A DNA stretch of 64,000 bases from Rhipicephalus microplus (lineage: Eukaryota > Arthropoda > Arachnida > Ixodida > Ixodidae), in the NCBI RefSeq assembly GCF_043290135.1, contig NW_027464588.1:4517501-4581500 (forward strand), written 5' to 3'. Positions 10,274 through 21,239 of this stretch are shown in pieces. Position 1 is the stretch's first letter, and each line of letters starts with the position of its first letter. A program made the position numbers and the translations under genes. The notes beneath the pieces are model-generated. The model ran no database searches. It was not told the origin of the DNA and saw only the letters and a program-made list of their open reading frames with translations.

Positions 10274-11891
10274 ACAGAAGTTCGAAACAGAAAACGTGCG
10301 AAGAAAGGTAGCCAGGAACGCCGTGGTAGCCCTAGCCCTACCCTAACACCAAGAACGCGCGGTGCAAATCTGATATCACGGATAACCAGAGCCAGCAAAA
10401 TGCCAAGACTGCCGACAGGCGACTTCAAGATAGTTATAAGACTAATAGGAGGACTGCAGCTATCCAAGCTCAGCTTAACGGAGCTAGACAAAGCTGTGTA
10501 TGAAGCGGCAGAAATCCCTTATGAAAAAAGAGAGACGGACACGATTTGTCCGAATAATTTTCAGAACATCTTGGTCATTAGCACCCCAAGCCAAGACCAT
10601 GCAGACAAGTATCAAGGCATCAAGCACATAAAAGCCAACGACAAGTTGTATGAGGTGGGAGCATACGAGACGGCCCCGGAACTCACTGCCAAAGGTGTAA
10701 TCAAAGGAGTTCCTTTGAACGAAACCCTACGGGACATCACCGCAGCTGTTATTACAGCCCGAAATCCTATGGCGATCGCCGCCAAACGTCTTGGCAACAC
10801 AACGACAGTGATAGTCCTTTTTGACGGCAGCAGAGTCCCGACGCACGTTATGTACAGAGGAGTGCTCACACGCTGTTCACTATACAGGAAACAAGTTCAC
10901 TTTTGCAAACAATGCAACAGACTTGGGCACAGGAGTGACGTGTGTTGGAGGCCAAACGACAAGCTATGTGCGGGTTGTGGACCACCACTGTCAGCCACAA
11001 TGTCAGCTGTGAGGCAAGGATCATCCGACGGCTGACAAACTCTGCAAGGCCAAGTTCAAGACACCCTACATCGTAAAACAACGCCAGTGGTTCCGAAAAC
11101 TTCAAGAGACGCTCGAGGAGAACTACCCCCATACCACGAAGCCAACCGAACACGGGAGGTCCAAATTCCAGACGAGGGCAACGCCTGGGTCCAGATCAAG
11201 GTCCTGGTCCTGCGCAACGCCCAACGGCCACACCACCCTGTCTCCGGGACCGAGAAGGCGCACTGCATCCCGTTCCAGATCCCGGTCTAAGCCAAAGGGT
11301 GGCAATGGCCATCAAGGGAACCCGGCATTCACGGTGAGCTAGTCAGATGTGGCTAAAGTTACGCGCCCTGAGCATTCGGGGGAGACTGCGCATAATGTCA
11401 GTGATATAGCGGAGCTGAAAAAAGAAAACGCTGAGCTTAGAGAATTGATATCACAGCTTACTCGGGAAATTCAAAGTCTTAAAAACTGCACAAATAGAAC
11501 TTCTAGTCAAATGCGTTCTGCGGCCCAAGAGCGCCTCGAAGAAATGCCAGATAACCGAATGGACGAGGACAGTACCCCGCTACCTCTTAAAAGAAAAGCT
11601 CAGGTGTCTAATGACAAAACTATGGCGCAAACGTCGAACAATAATGAAACATTGTCCGAAATACAGAAAGCAGTTAAGGAACAGGCAGAGGCAACCAACA
11701 ACCTCTCGCTTGCAATATCCATGATCATGAGTAGACTAGATAAACTCGAAGCTAACGTAGCCAATCTCAACTCTAGCACTGAAGGAAATTCACACTTATC
11801 TCAGGGCACTACATCAGTGGCTATATCAACTAATTTCATGAGGCCTGCCTCCTTTCACCCTCCTCCCTCTTCGATAGCCAACTCAAAATAG
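10187..11891 (+). pseudogene. LINE copy 1 ORF1 (Gag-like RNA-binding protein), broken
   Basis: The ATG at 10187 opens a frame aligning with ORF1 of copy 2 (PTGDFKIVIR versus PGTDFKIVYR). A CCHC knuckle CKQCNRLGHRSDVC lies near 10897-10938, followed by CAGC and then HHCQPQCQL in another frame, so about one base was lost near 10980. A TGA at 11010-11012 stands where a Cys of CGKDHP would be, and a TAG follows at 11340-11342. The C-terminal part (11349-11891) is predicted coiled coil (IAELKKENAELRELISQL) and ends with TAG. In working elements this protein would bind element RNA. This copy makes no intact product. Confidence 0.82.
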
Positions 11892-11916
11892 GGAAGCCCA
11901 GAAAAAGGGACCTAAA

Positions 11917-14900
11917 AGCTATGAGGGGAAGAGAGCAGTCTTGCAACAACACCTTAGAGACAGAACCAAACCGGATATTCTAATTTTGCAGGAAACCCAG
12001 GCTTTAGCTAAGCTACCGGGATATCAGGCGATCGGCCCCTCAACAGGGGATATTGGAACACTAACCACTCTAGTAAGGAAGGGACTCGTAGCAATCTGCC
12101 ACGACACCCGCATCACAGAAATTGAACATATACTCGCACAACTTGCCCCTAAAAGAAAAAAAATCTCCGAGCATATTTATTCTGAATTTGTACAGCAATC
12201 CCACACGCATACGACAACGCTTCCTTCTTCTCTTTAAGAAGGCCGTAGATATAGCGGGGACCAATGCACTTGTCATGGGTGGAGACGTTAACGCTCCACA
12301 CAGTGCTTGGGGATGCGGATACACAAGAGCCAAAGGAAAAACGCTATGGCAGGATATTCAAAAAACAGGCTTAACTCTCATCACTGACCCCGACTCCCCT
12401 ACGCGTATGGGAACTGGGCTTACAAGAGACACCACTCCAGATTTAACTTTAGTTCGTAACGCGGGGACCGCTAAATGGGAAAACACATTCGATGATCTGG
12501 GGAGTTATCATCGAATATTAGAAATCAGGATAGAAACCATGGCTGCCGCTAAAATTCAAAGACAGATTAGATGGACTGACTGGGATAAGTTTCGGAAAGT
12601 CAGAAACGCGAAAAAACAAGACATTATCAGCAATATAGAAGATTGGATTAAAGATGTCAATAACGACGTCAGCGAGGCAACGCAAAGTATCACTTCAAGT
12701 TCACCCCTAGAGCAGATTGATAGCCGTCTCGCACACATGTGGGAGGCCAAAGAATCACTGCAGAATAGATGGCGGGGACAGAGGCACAACAGGCCCTTGC
12801 GCAAGCGCATAGCCAAGCTGAACAAACAGATCGAAGAACATTGTAAGCAGTTAAGCAAACAGCAATGGGACCAAGTTTGTAATAGTCTCGATAGCCAAAT
12901 GAATGCTGGTAAGACATGGCGCATGCTCAAACACCTGCTAGACCTATATAACACCAAATCAGCACACAAGCAAACCTTGCGTAAACTGGTGCACCAGTAT
13001 AACGGCAGTGAGGAGGACTTTATCGCTGAGGCTAGCAACAAGTACATTCCCGCCATGCCTGTCATAGAGCACGGACCATATTCCGGAGACCCAAACGAGC
13101 TCTTAGATGAGGAGTTTACTGTGGCTGAAATCAGGGCCACGCTACAGAAGCTAAACACCAAATCTGCACCGGGCATCACGCACTATATTAACGAGTGCTG
13201 GACCGAGGGCACTATACCAAAACAGTGGAAAAAAGCTAAAGTAATCCTCATCCCCAAGCCCGGGAAACCCCCCGATCTATCAAATTTACGCCCCATATCA
13301 CTAACGTCCTGTGCTGGGAAGCTGATGGAACACGCTTTTCTAGACAGAATCAACACTTATCTTGAGGAGAACGAAATCTACCCAGATTCCATGTTGGGGT
13401 TCCGCACACGGCTCTCCACGCAAGATGCCATGCTGCAAATTAGGCAGCAGATTCTAGACAACAAAACAAGAACTACCCGGGCGATCTTAGGGTTAGACCT
13501 TAAAAAATCTTTCGACAAAGCATCGCATACGGCTATCTTACATCAGATCTGCCACTTAAGCTTAGTATAAAGAGCGTATAACTATGTCAAGGACTTCATA
13601 ACAGACAGAACGGCATCTATCGTAATGGGAGAAGTGAGATCTGAGGAAAGGCTTATGGGAAGTGCTGGTACCCCGCAGGGTTCAGTCATATCGCCAATGC
13701 TGTTTAATCTCACAATGATAGGACTCCCGGCGCGGCTGAACTCAATATACGGAATACATCATTCTATATATGCAGATGATATCACCATCTGGGCGTGTGA
13801 AGGTAGTGACGGAGAAATAGAGCAGAGACTACAGGAGGCCGTCACCACTATTGAGGAGTATCTTGATGGTACTGGCCTCGAGTGCTCGCCAGTGCCTCCT
13901 CTATCGTCCCACGCTTAAAGGCAGACCACCGAAGGGATACAACCGGGACCGTGCTTACGAAGAGATCCAAATTCACACCAAAAACGGCAGGACTATTCCT
14001 ATAGTGCAACAAATCAGAGTCCTTGGACTCATAATCGAGTCTAAGGGTACAAATGGTGAAACCGTCAAGAGGTTAGTAACCAAAGTCACCAACGCAATAC
14101 GGCTAATCAGGAGAGTCACCAACAAACACCAAGGCATGAAAGACGCTAACGTCATCAGGCTTATTTATTCGTTCGCCATAAGTCACATCATATACGTAGT
14201 GGCATATCTAAACTGGTATACAGCCGAAAAACTCAAAATCAACGCACTCATACGAAAGGCGTACAAACAAGCTTTGGGCCTTCCAGATAGCACCAGCAAC
14301 AAAAAACTGTTTCAACTGGGCTTACATAATAATTTAGAGGAGCTGATAGAAGCGCAACAGATTGCCCAGTTGGAGAGGCTAGCCAGCACGCGCACAGGAT
14401 GGAGTATCCTTGACAAGTTGGGGATAAATTACCATAAGCAACAAGGAAATAAAGTGTCGGTTCTAAAGGTGATCAGGGAAAAGATCCAGGTCCCCAATCT
14501 GCCCAAAAACATGCACTCCGAATTTAATCAGGGCAGAAGAGAAAGCCGCGCTAGAACTCTGCTTAAGGCCTACGGCAGAGACAAGGAAGCGTTGTTCGTA
14601 GACGCAGTGGAGTACCCTAGTCACAAATCCTACGTTGCGGCAGTAATAAACACCGACCGCAAATGCGTAAATGCGTGCTCCATACGCTCGGATAATTCAG
14701 AAATCGCGGAAGAGGTGGCTATTGCACAGACCATAATTTTGCCCATAGTGTAGGTATGTCATCAGTGACTCGCAGTCAGCAATCCGTAACTATGCACGAG
14801 GAAGAATATCTCCCGAGGCAGCCAACATACTCCTCCGCAAGGCAAATCTCATATCATCCGAGAAATTCGAAGAAAGGTATGTTATATGGTTCCCAGCCCA

Positions 14901-15440
14901 CACCACGTGTGCGTCGCTCGTTCCCAACCTCAACGAGGAGGCTCACCGCGTAGCGCGAGGTCTCACTTATCGCACTCGCAATGGAGCTTAACATGAGGTA
15001 CTGGGAGGAGATGAGTGGTGGGAGAGGGACAGAATGTTTAGGTTCTGTGACATTATCCAATTCTACCAAAAGTCTAGGCGCAGATTTCCACCACCTAGCT
15101 CCACATTAGACAGATCTCAGGAGGTTGACTGGAGGCGACTTCAAACTAGGACATTTCCCAACCCGAAGACCTAAATCGCATCTACCCCGATTTATACCCA
15201 GATGACTCGTGTAAACTATGTAGCATGAGACGCGCCTCCCTAGAGCATATGTTATGGGAATGCACACAGATACAGGACGCCAATACAGTCTCCCCAGAAC
15301 AGCTTGGGGCGCAGTGGAGAGCCGCGCTGATCAGCTCAAATCGTACATATCAAATATGGGCCATCCAGTGAGCACGGGAGGCGGCTTAGAGACAGGGTCT
15401 ATCCACCGCCCCTGGTGCGGCTTAGGACAACGCCTCAATC
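11917..15440 (+). pseudogene. LINE copy 1 ORF2 (EN-RT-RNase H), broken
   Basis: Endonuclease: LILQETQ at 11980-12000 and GGDVNAPHSAWG near 12276-12311 are present, but the catalytic SDH motif reads GSYH (near 12503), so Asp is lost. RT: NLRPISLTSCAGKLMEH, LDLKKSFDKASH, GTPQGSVISP and IYADDITIW (near 13768-13794). A segment of about 17 residues is missing after KSAPG (near 13170), where copy 2 has PDGVTNKMLRN. RNase H begins at ALFVDAVEYP (14595) and decays after 14753. The terminal motif CKLC...LEHMLWEC is still recognisable near 15215-15262. Frame changes occur near 12130-12200, 13565 and 13880. Confidence 0.88.
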
Positions 15441-15474
15441 CGCTGGTTAAATAAAGTTTGCTCACTCACTCACT

Positions 15475-16154
15475 ATGCGGCAGCTAGACGGGAACATTGT
15501 GCAACGTATGCAGTATAGCAAAGGCGGCACGGCGTCAAGCCGAGGCGACGCGTGCTGCGTCTGCCACGGACGCGAGCGTCTGTGCGCTGAGCAAAGCTGG
15601 GCAGCTAGGTCATAGGCTCGGTTGCTCGGTGCAAAATATTGAGAAGCGTTCGCTGGGCCTCGCATGCTTCACGACCCGTTTCCCGAAGGCTCGGACCACG
15701 AATAATTCTTGGTGGGCCAGAGGCAAATCTTGACTAGCCAAGTAGCCATCATCTTCGTTTCTTCGCTAGCCTTGTGCCACTAGTGCAAGCTGCTCACAAA
15801 TTTTTTTGACGTTTGCAATATAGTTTTACCGCACAAATTTCAACTACGATTTTTCTTCCCAATGTACTACTGATACTGCGTACGTACGAAGGTGTTCCAA
15901 AGTTCCCAGGCCGCGATACCGTTGCATTACAAGGGATAGCGGCCTGGAAACTTCTGAAGATCTTTGTACGTGGTCTTGACGTATATCTTTGTAAGTCAGA
16001 GTTTTATGGGTCAGAAATGTATCACTGGTTTTGTATTGTGCATCGATTAGCTAATCATTCAAAGGGGTTTGTTCGTACACTTAGTACGTGCACATATCTT
16101 TTCCGTAATTTGACAGCGAAGCATCCACTAACATTTTCAGAGCGCGCTGATGCC
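15475..16154. other. CpG-rich spacer upstream of the THAP gene
   Basis: 15480-15730 is distinctly rich in CG dinucleotides compared with its surroundings and lies between the LINE 3' end and the THAP first coding exon, so it could be the promoter or 5' untranslated region of that gene. The open frame 15497-15733 shows no domain. 15735-16150 is AT-rich with no signal. Confidence 0.4.
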
Positions 16155-18282
16155 ATGCCGTCCGGCGGTCCAAGCCACGGCAGCTACTGCTGTGTATTGT
16201 GGTGCTTCAACAATGGCAGAACCCACAAGAAGCCTGGGACGAGCTTCTTCCGCATACCACGGGACGGCAGGTGTGTTAAAGCTTTTGTATGGTTTGCATG
16301 TCTTTAGGCTTACTGTTCGTACTTGCTCAGTGAGGGTAACAATAAAAAATCACTATTCAAGCACTTCCCCTTTCAGCTGATAGTTCATTGCCAATGCAGG
16401 ATGAAAGCATGGATGCAGTATGCTGGACGCGATGATCTCCTGAGTAAGCCGGCCAGCCTATTGTACGCAACGTACAGGGTTTGTAGCGACCATTTTACTG
16501 CTCAAAGTTTCATGGACCCTCGGCACACAAGGCTTACAAGAATTGCTGCTCCCAGTGTGCAACCAGCTGCACCATGTAAGTGATTGACTGAAACTTAAAT
16601 ATGTGCAATAGCAGCCACTTGTATATAATCAGTGGCAAAAGTTAACCGCGAAGACCTTTGTAGCCGACGGAAAAACCTCACTTTAGAAGTAACACTTCGA
16701 AAGTCTTAAATTTTGTGAATTGTGGGCTATTACCTTCCTAACAGCAGCTTTACATTTCTGTCGTTTTTTGATGCTCTTGACCTGCGCAACTTCTTTTGAA
16801 AGACTTTAAAGGGCTATTTCAAGTTATCTTCAAGCCTGAGTGCTCATGTACATATACCTTTCATCGGTGAAAGCTGGCACTGTTGATAATTCCAAAAATC
16901 ACAAATTACTTGTTTCCTAGTTGGTGCCTTCTTTTTTCTTCCACGTTCGACCAATTTATGCGTTTGAAAGAGCTGTTTAAGTTTCCTCATGCTACAAGCT
17001 TTGTAACTTGTACCAACTGCACATATATGCACGTTCTCTGAGCGTTGCTTCAAATAGTGACTGTGACATGACTGCAGAAGCTGCACTGCAAGGTGCGGAT
17101 GAGCTTCAGTTTGTGTTATTTTAAGCCTCTTACTGACACATTGTCGTAATTTCATTTCTTCAGGACCTGCGGTAGAGGCTTCAAAAAGTGGCTCCCACAC
17201 ATTGAGGTGCCCCGATGAGCAGGGTGCGTTCAGTGTCGCGATTTCTTTTTTTCACCCCAATTGACTGTTGACCAAACCTCTGCGGGTGGCAGCTCCCTTG
17301 TAGCTGGTGAAAGAATTTCTGCTGACTTTGTCTTGCCGGAGAAAACCTTAACCAGTCGTTCAGCTGTCACAAAAGGAACTTGTGTGACCGGTAAGTTGTA
17401 TGATCACTTCAACACCAGAGTGGAATAATATAGAGACTTCCGCAGGCCGCTCGCAAGATTGTTCCGACAGCACTGTCCGAGGCACTCAACAAGCTTCACA
17501 AGACCCTCCAGAAGACGTCTCCGTCAACAGCTCCAAGAATTTCTGCTGACTTCGTCTTGCCGGATAAAACCTTAACCAGTCGTTCAGCTGTTACAAAAGG
17601 AACTTGTGTGACCGGTAAGTTGTATGTTCACTTCAACATCAGAGTGGATTAATTTAGAGACTTCCGCAGGCTGCTTGCAAGATTGTTTCGGCAGCACTGT
17701 CCGAGGCACTGAACAAGCTTCACAAGACCCTCCAGAAGACGTCTCCACCAACAGCTCCACGCTCGATTGCCCTAGAGAAAATGGTGACTATGCTTTTATT
17801 GCTGCTGTTTTTAATGTGCTATTTTATGTTTAGGACATTCTGAGAAAACTATCCTCAAAAAGACACTACGTTTGCACTTACAAAATGTAAGGGTGGGCTC
17901 TCAGTGATCTTCATTTTTTTGTGCATTGTCAACATTGTGAATGGTTTTTTTTAGGTAGTGCAATCGAAAACTTTGCACCACAGAAAGTTGTGCACCTTGA
18001 GTCTGAAAGAGCGAGGAAAGATCTCGTATGGAATTAGTTGTTCTTCGCTTTTACATCCATTTTTTGTTTATTGCAGTGCGTTCCTGTGTGCCAGCGACAA
18101 TGTCTCCATCAATGAAGTACAAGCAAACCATTAAACATCTGCAAGCCAAAGTAACAGCACAGCGGACCCACCAGTATTTCACAATGCTCAAAGCATACCA
18201 CGTCCACAGCAAACTTTTTGGGAATCTCACTGTGCCATCAGAAGCAGCTTTTGCATACGTCTCACTTTCTTGCCATAATTGA
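16155..18282 (+). CDS. THAP-type zinc-finger protein gene, multi-exon (model partly uncertain)
   Basis: Exon 1 (16155-16270, donor GGCAG|GTGTGT) joined to exon 2 (acceptor ATGCAG|G at 16399/16400, to 16575, donor CAT|GTAAGT) encodes an N-terminal THAP domain: C12/C13, C17, W43, C67 and H70 in CSDHF give the C2CH spacing, and RIAAPSVQP corresponds to the AVPTIF box. THAP domains bind DNA in nuclear regulators and in P-element-like transposases. Likely later exons, all phase 1, are 17304-17390 and 17670-17783, then 17955-18025, and a last exon from 18077 to the TGA at 18282 with a coiled-coil-like KYKQTIKHLQAKV. The last junction does not keep frame as drawn, and splicing exon 2 to a possible exon at 17162-17220 would create TGA. 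It is either a real gene whose model needs transcripts or a recently damaged paralogue. No transposase domain is visible. Confidence 0.72.
17311..17758 (+). repeat. 224-bp tandem duplication of exon-intron-exon sequence in the THAP gene
   Basis: AAGAATTTCTGCTGACTT at 17311 recurs at 17535 and the two 224-bp units are about 93-95% identical by eye. Each holds a candidate exon end with donor CCG|GTAAGT and an acceptor CTTCCGCAG|G opening the exon DCxxSTVRGT. The breakpoint fuses the 3' part of the second exon (NSS) to the middle of the first exon, giving NSSKNFC and a stop in copy one. Confidence 0.9.
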
Positions 18283-19167
18283 GGCCACTGCACATCACCT
18301 AAAAGTGTGCGATGTTTTGTATTACGATCTGTCAAGTGTTGGCGATTTTCATTTCGGCTCTGCTGGGTGTCGCGCGAAGTTTCTGAAAATGTTTTGCCGG
18401 GTTCCTTTATGTTGGCATGTGCGTTTTGTGAACCGATAGGTTTCAGTCTTCAATCTCAGGCATACAGCTTGACAAGTTCAAATGTTAGCAATTAACGGCG
18501 GGTTTACACTAAAGTATTCGAGTTGAGCCGAATCCTGCAATAGCTTCATGTTATTACTTCATTACAGCAGACTTCATTATGGTCTTATAAGCTTATATTC
18601 AGTTCAACTGGACTAATCACTCTTTCGTTGCATACATTGTTTAGGTTACCCACTATGAGGAGTAGGGACACTGTGTATTCGCTCGAAGTGATTTGCATAA
18701 CCTTAAAAGAATTTTGGGTATTCTGTCTGTTTTTTGTAGCAAATGCGGGCGAACTGTACACTTTACTGTGGGTCGCTTTGTCACTGTGTATGATTTATCT
18801 CTCCAGCTCAAGTAATATATCGATAACAAAACCGCTTGTTCAAATGTCTTCGAGCGGGTAAGGAACACAGTATAAAGTGGGCACGGTTCACTTTATCACG
18901 TTTTTCGTATTTTAGCTTCTCATCAACCTCCTCATCTCGCCCATTAAAATTTTCAAAATAATACCCAAACTTGTAGCGTTTGATGGGGCTGCGGACGCTG
19001 CCATTTTATTTTTATATAGCTTGTGAGTGATAACGTACGATGTAGAGCCTTTGTGAAAAATAATGAGCCAAAGTGGTTTCCTTCTGCTATTTATTTGCCC
19101 TGTAATACCGCTCTCGTAGCACCAATTAAGGTCCACGATTCTGGATAAGTGATGACTACAATCTATT
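18283..19167. other. No gene recognised (possible THAP 3' UTR)
   Basis: Follows the TGA of the THAP gene. Short frames at 18307-18495 and 18628-18868 have no family features. Candidate polyadenylation signals for a plus-strand transcript are not close; the nearest clear AATAAA is near 19936. Confidence 0.45.
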
Positions 19168-19341
19168 TTAGCTCGCAAGCGTCACAGCAACACCCAGACG
19201 CAAATCACTTGGGATCTTAGGTTTTTGATGAAGGCGACGCATAAGAAGAGCAACAAGACCTGCCAGTGTTGTAGCATAAAGTTTGTCTTTCACGTAGTGA
19301 GCAAGCTGCAAAGCCTTACCTTTCTGAGGAGAAGCAGGCAT
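19168..19341 (-). CDS. Small unrecognised ORF, 57 aa, possible exon
   Basis: From ATG at 19341-19339 to TAA at 19170-19168. The product begins MPASPQKGKALQLAHYVKD, continues with a hydrophobic LAGLVALLMRRLHQKPKIP and ends VAVTLAS. Amino-acid composition and lack of low complexity make it look more protein-like than the surrounding noise, and the frame stays open for four codons upstream of the ATG to a TGA. AATAAA on the minus strand lies downstream near 19090 and 19005. I do not recognise the family. It may be chance. Confidence 0.25.
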   Translation of the reverse strand: MPASPQKGKALQLAHYVKDKLYATTLAGLVALLMRRLHQKPKIPSDLRLGVAVTLAS

Positions 19342-19513
19342 CAAGTCTGCTTTTTTTCATTTTGGACTAGCTGTTCTTAAGCACAGCCAGCACACTGCAC
19401 CTTTGCCCTTCTGCTATATTGTGTCGTGTGCTTTCTGTGCGCTCTTTTTTTTTCTCTGCATTATTTCGGTTAACCTCAGGCGTGATTCGCGACTTCATTG
19501 CTTTGTATATGTC

Positions 19514-19883
19514 ACTTCTTCCTTCTTCATCAGCATTGTGCGCTGTGTTTTTGCCATAGATCCTCACTTACCCACTGGCCCGGTGTGTCATACTTCACCA
19601 GCTTCTCGGCTTCTGCCAACTCTAGTGATGTGTGCGTTGTCTGTGCTCTCTCTGTATCTGTTACAATTTATTTGTAAGGCGAGTTGCATTTGTTGTCTAC
19701 TTCTTCCTTCTTCATCAGCATTGTGCGCTGTGTTTTTGCCATAGATCATCACTTACCCACTGGCCCGGTCTGTCATACTTCACCAGCTTCTCGGCTTCTG
19801 CCAACTCTAGCGATGTGTGCGTTGTCTGTGCTCTCTCTGTATTTGTTACAATTTATTTGTAAGGCGAGATGCATTTGTTGCCT
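19514..19883. repeat. 185-bp tandem duplication
   Basis: ACTTCTTCCTTCTTCATCAG at 19514 recurs at 19699; the two 185-bp units differ at only a handful of positions (for example GATCCTCAC/GATCATCAC, GTGTGTC/GTCTGTC). The apparent ORFs running through both units in several frames are by-products of the duplication. Confidence 0.92.
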
Positions 19884-20519
19884 ACCTTTGTCATATTGTG
19901 CTTTTTATATTCTCAGACTCTACCTTGCCTTTGAATAAAACATTGCGGATACTCTGTCTCTTTGACTGATATATACATTTATCACTTGTTCCAAAAGAAA
20001 AACACAAGCGCGATGAATAAAACCGTAGTGAATTATCATTACCTGTATATCTTTTATTAAAACTTAATCGAAATAAAAATTACGTCACGACCGATTCGCA
20101 CGAACCACTGAACAAAACGAAACAGGGAATCGCTAAATCAAACGACCTACAAAAACTAACCATGTGGGCGATGAAAAGTGGTCTGAAATCATGAACTTTC
20201 GTCATAGCCAAACGTCGGTTACGCAAAGTAATTCAAAACTTGCGCTAGTGAAACCGAAACACGAAGCGCACGCCACTGGCTCTCACCAACCACCAGAAGT
20301 GCTAGGGTCGATTGGGCCGCTGGGGTGTACGGGTGTGTCCACTCTTAACCTTTTTTTATTTCTCTATGGCATCGGCGCGAAATGCAGCATGTGGCCTTTC
20401 TCACCGGTTGCCGGCGGATGCTGGTCGTTCCTGGGGTCACACTATAAGTGCTCGCGTTTTGCTAACGTAGCATCGCTGTGCTCAGCTTGCGCACGCGTCA
20501 ACGCTACATTGGAGTGTGT
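19884..20519. other. Intergenic, one unrecognised 126-codon frame
   Basis: A plus frame at 20164-20544 encodes a Ser/His/Pro-rich then hydrophobic Cys-containing sequence with no known motif; its last part overlaps a dispersed repeat, so it is probably not a gene. Rest: nothing. Confidence 0.4.
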
Positions 20520-20600
20520 TCAGAAAAAGTCGTTAACGATTTAGAGCACTTGGTACTCTACTATGGGATAGCATAAAGCTGTTCCGAGCGCTTCATGATT
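20520..20600 (-). repeat. Dispersed repeat unit (GTTAAC...CTTTTTCT family)
   Basis: On the minus strand it reads CATAGTAGAGTACCAAGTGC, then TCTAAATCGTTAACGAC and TTTTTCTGAACAC. The same order of words occurs in the array at 24290-24870 and at 37385-37450 and 59385-59460. Confidence 0.75.
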
Positions 20601-20870
20601 GGGCCATTCATGATGCTTTCGCTGATGTTTTGTTAGTTCCACATGTGCCAAGTTTGGTGTTACGTGACGTCAATAGATGAAAATATATATCACTGGTGCA
20701 AACATGATAATCCTGACTCAACCATCATGTAGGAACATGACAACATACCACGCTCATATCATGCCCGCGGCCATTTCGCAAGCTCCACATATACTTAGTT
20801 TGGTATCACGTGACATGAATAGATAACGAAGGTAAACGACACAGCCAAACATAATAATCATGCCACGGAA
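20601..20870. repeat. Second locus of the 147-bp CATGATG/GCGGCC repeat family
   Basis: Two decayed units share with the 8.6-9.0 kb array the landmarks CATGATG...GC, CCACATATAC(T/C)TA, TTTGGTATCACGTGAC, GATAACGAAGGTA and CAAACATAATAATCATG. Order and spacing agree with a unit of about 147-165 bp. Confidence 0.75.
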
Positions 20871-21239
20871 GTCTTGTACGGCATCATTTACCTTCACTTC
20901 GAAATGTTTTGCTGATTTCAAAGTGACATATCAACAATTTCATTCCTGCTTCGCATATCATCGATTCCCACTGTAGGCGGGATCTGCCAATTTTTTTCGT
21001 GACCTTTCTTAAAGCGTGTTTCACAAACTTACTTTTACGAATTAGGCTCCTCAGGTCGTCGGTTGTTACCTACTCCGTATGTAGTATGTAGCCACCTTTA
21101 GTTTATGACTTGCTCAATAGATGGCATTGTATCTACGTGTCCTTGGGAATAATATAACTTGATGGTGTTAGTAGTTTTCACAGCATACCCACGGAGTAAA
21201 TGATGTTTAGTGGGGCAACGGGTTCGTCAGCTCATGCGT
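20871..21239. other. Intergenic, nothing recognised
   Basis: No open frame with family features and no repeat structure that I can support. Confidence 0.5.

Larger units (their letters stand above)
9975..15474 (+). mobile_element. Two-ORF LINE of the I superfamily, copy 1 (decayed)
   Basis: ORF1 has CCHC knuckles and a coiled coil; ORF2 carries apurinic-type endonuclease, RT, RNase H and a terminal Cys-Cys-His-Cys motif. The 3' end is AATAAAGTTTG followed by CTCACTCACTCAC and no poly(A). It is related to copy 2 (29.6-35.3 kb) across both ORFs but is clearly divergent, so it is a different subfamily. The 5' end is estimated from where a GC-rich leader begins. Both ORFs are disabled by stops, frameshifts and a deletion. 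Confidence 0.85.

Noticed and set aside
20164..20544. 126-codon frame
   Set aside because: It ends inside a dispersed repeat and has no motif.
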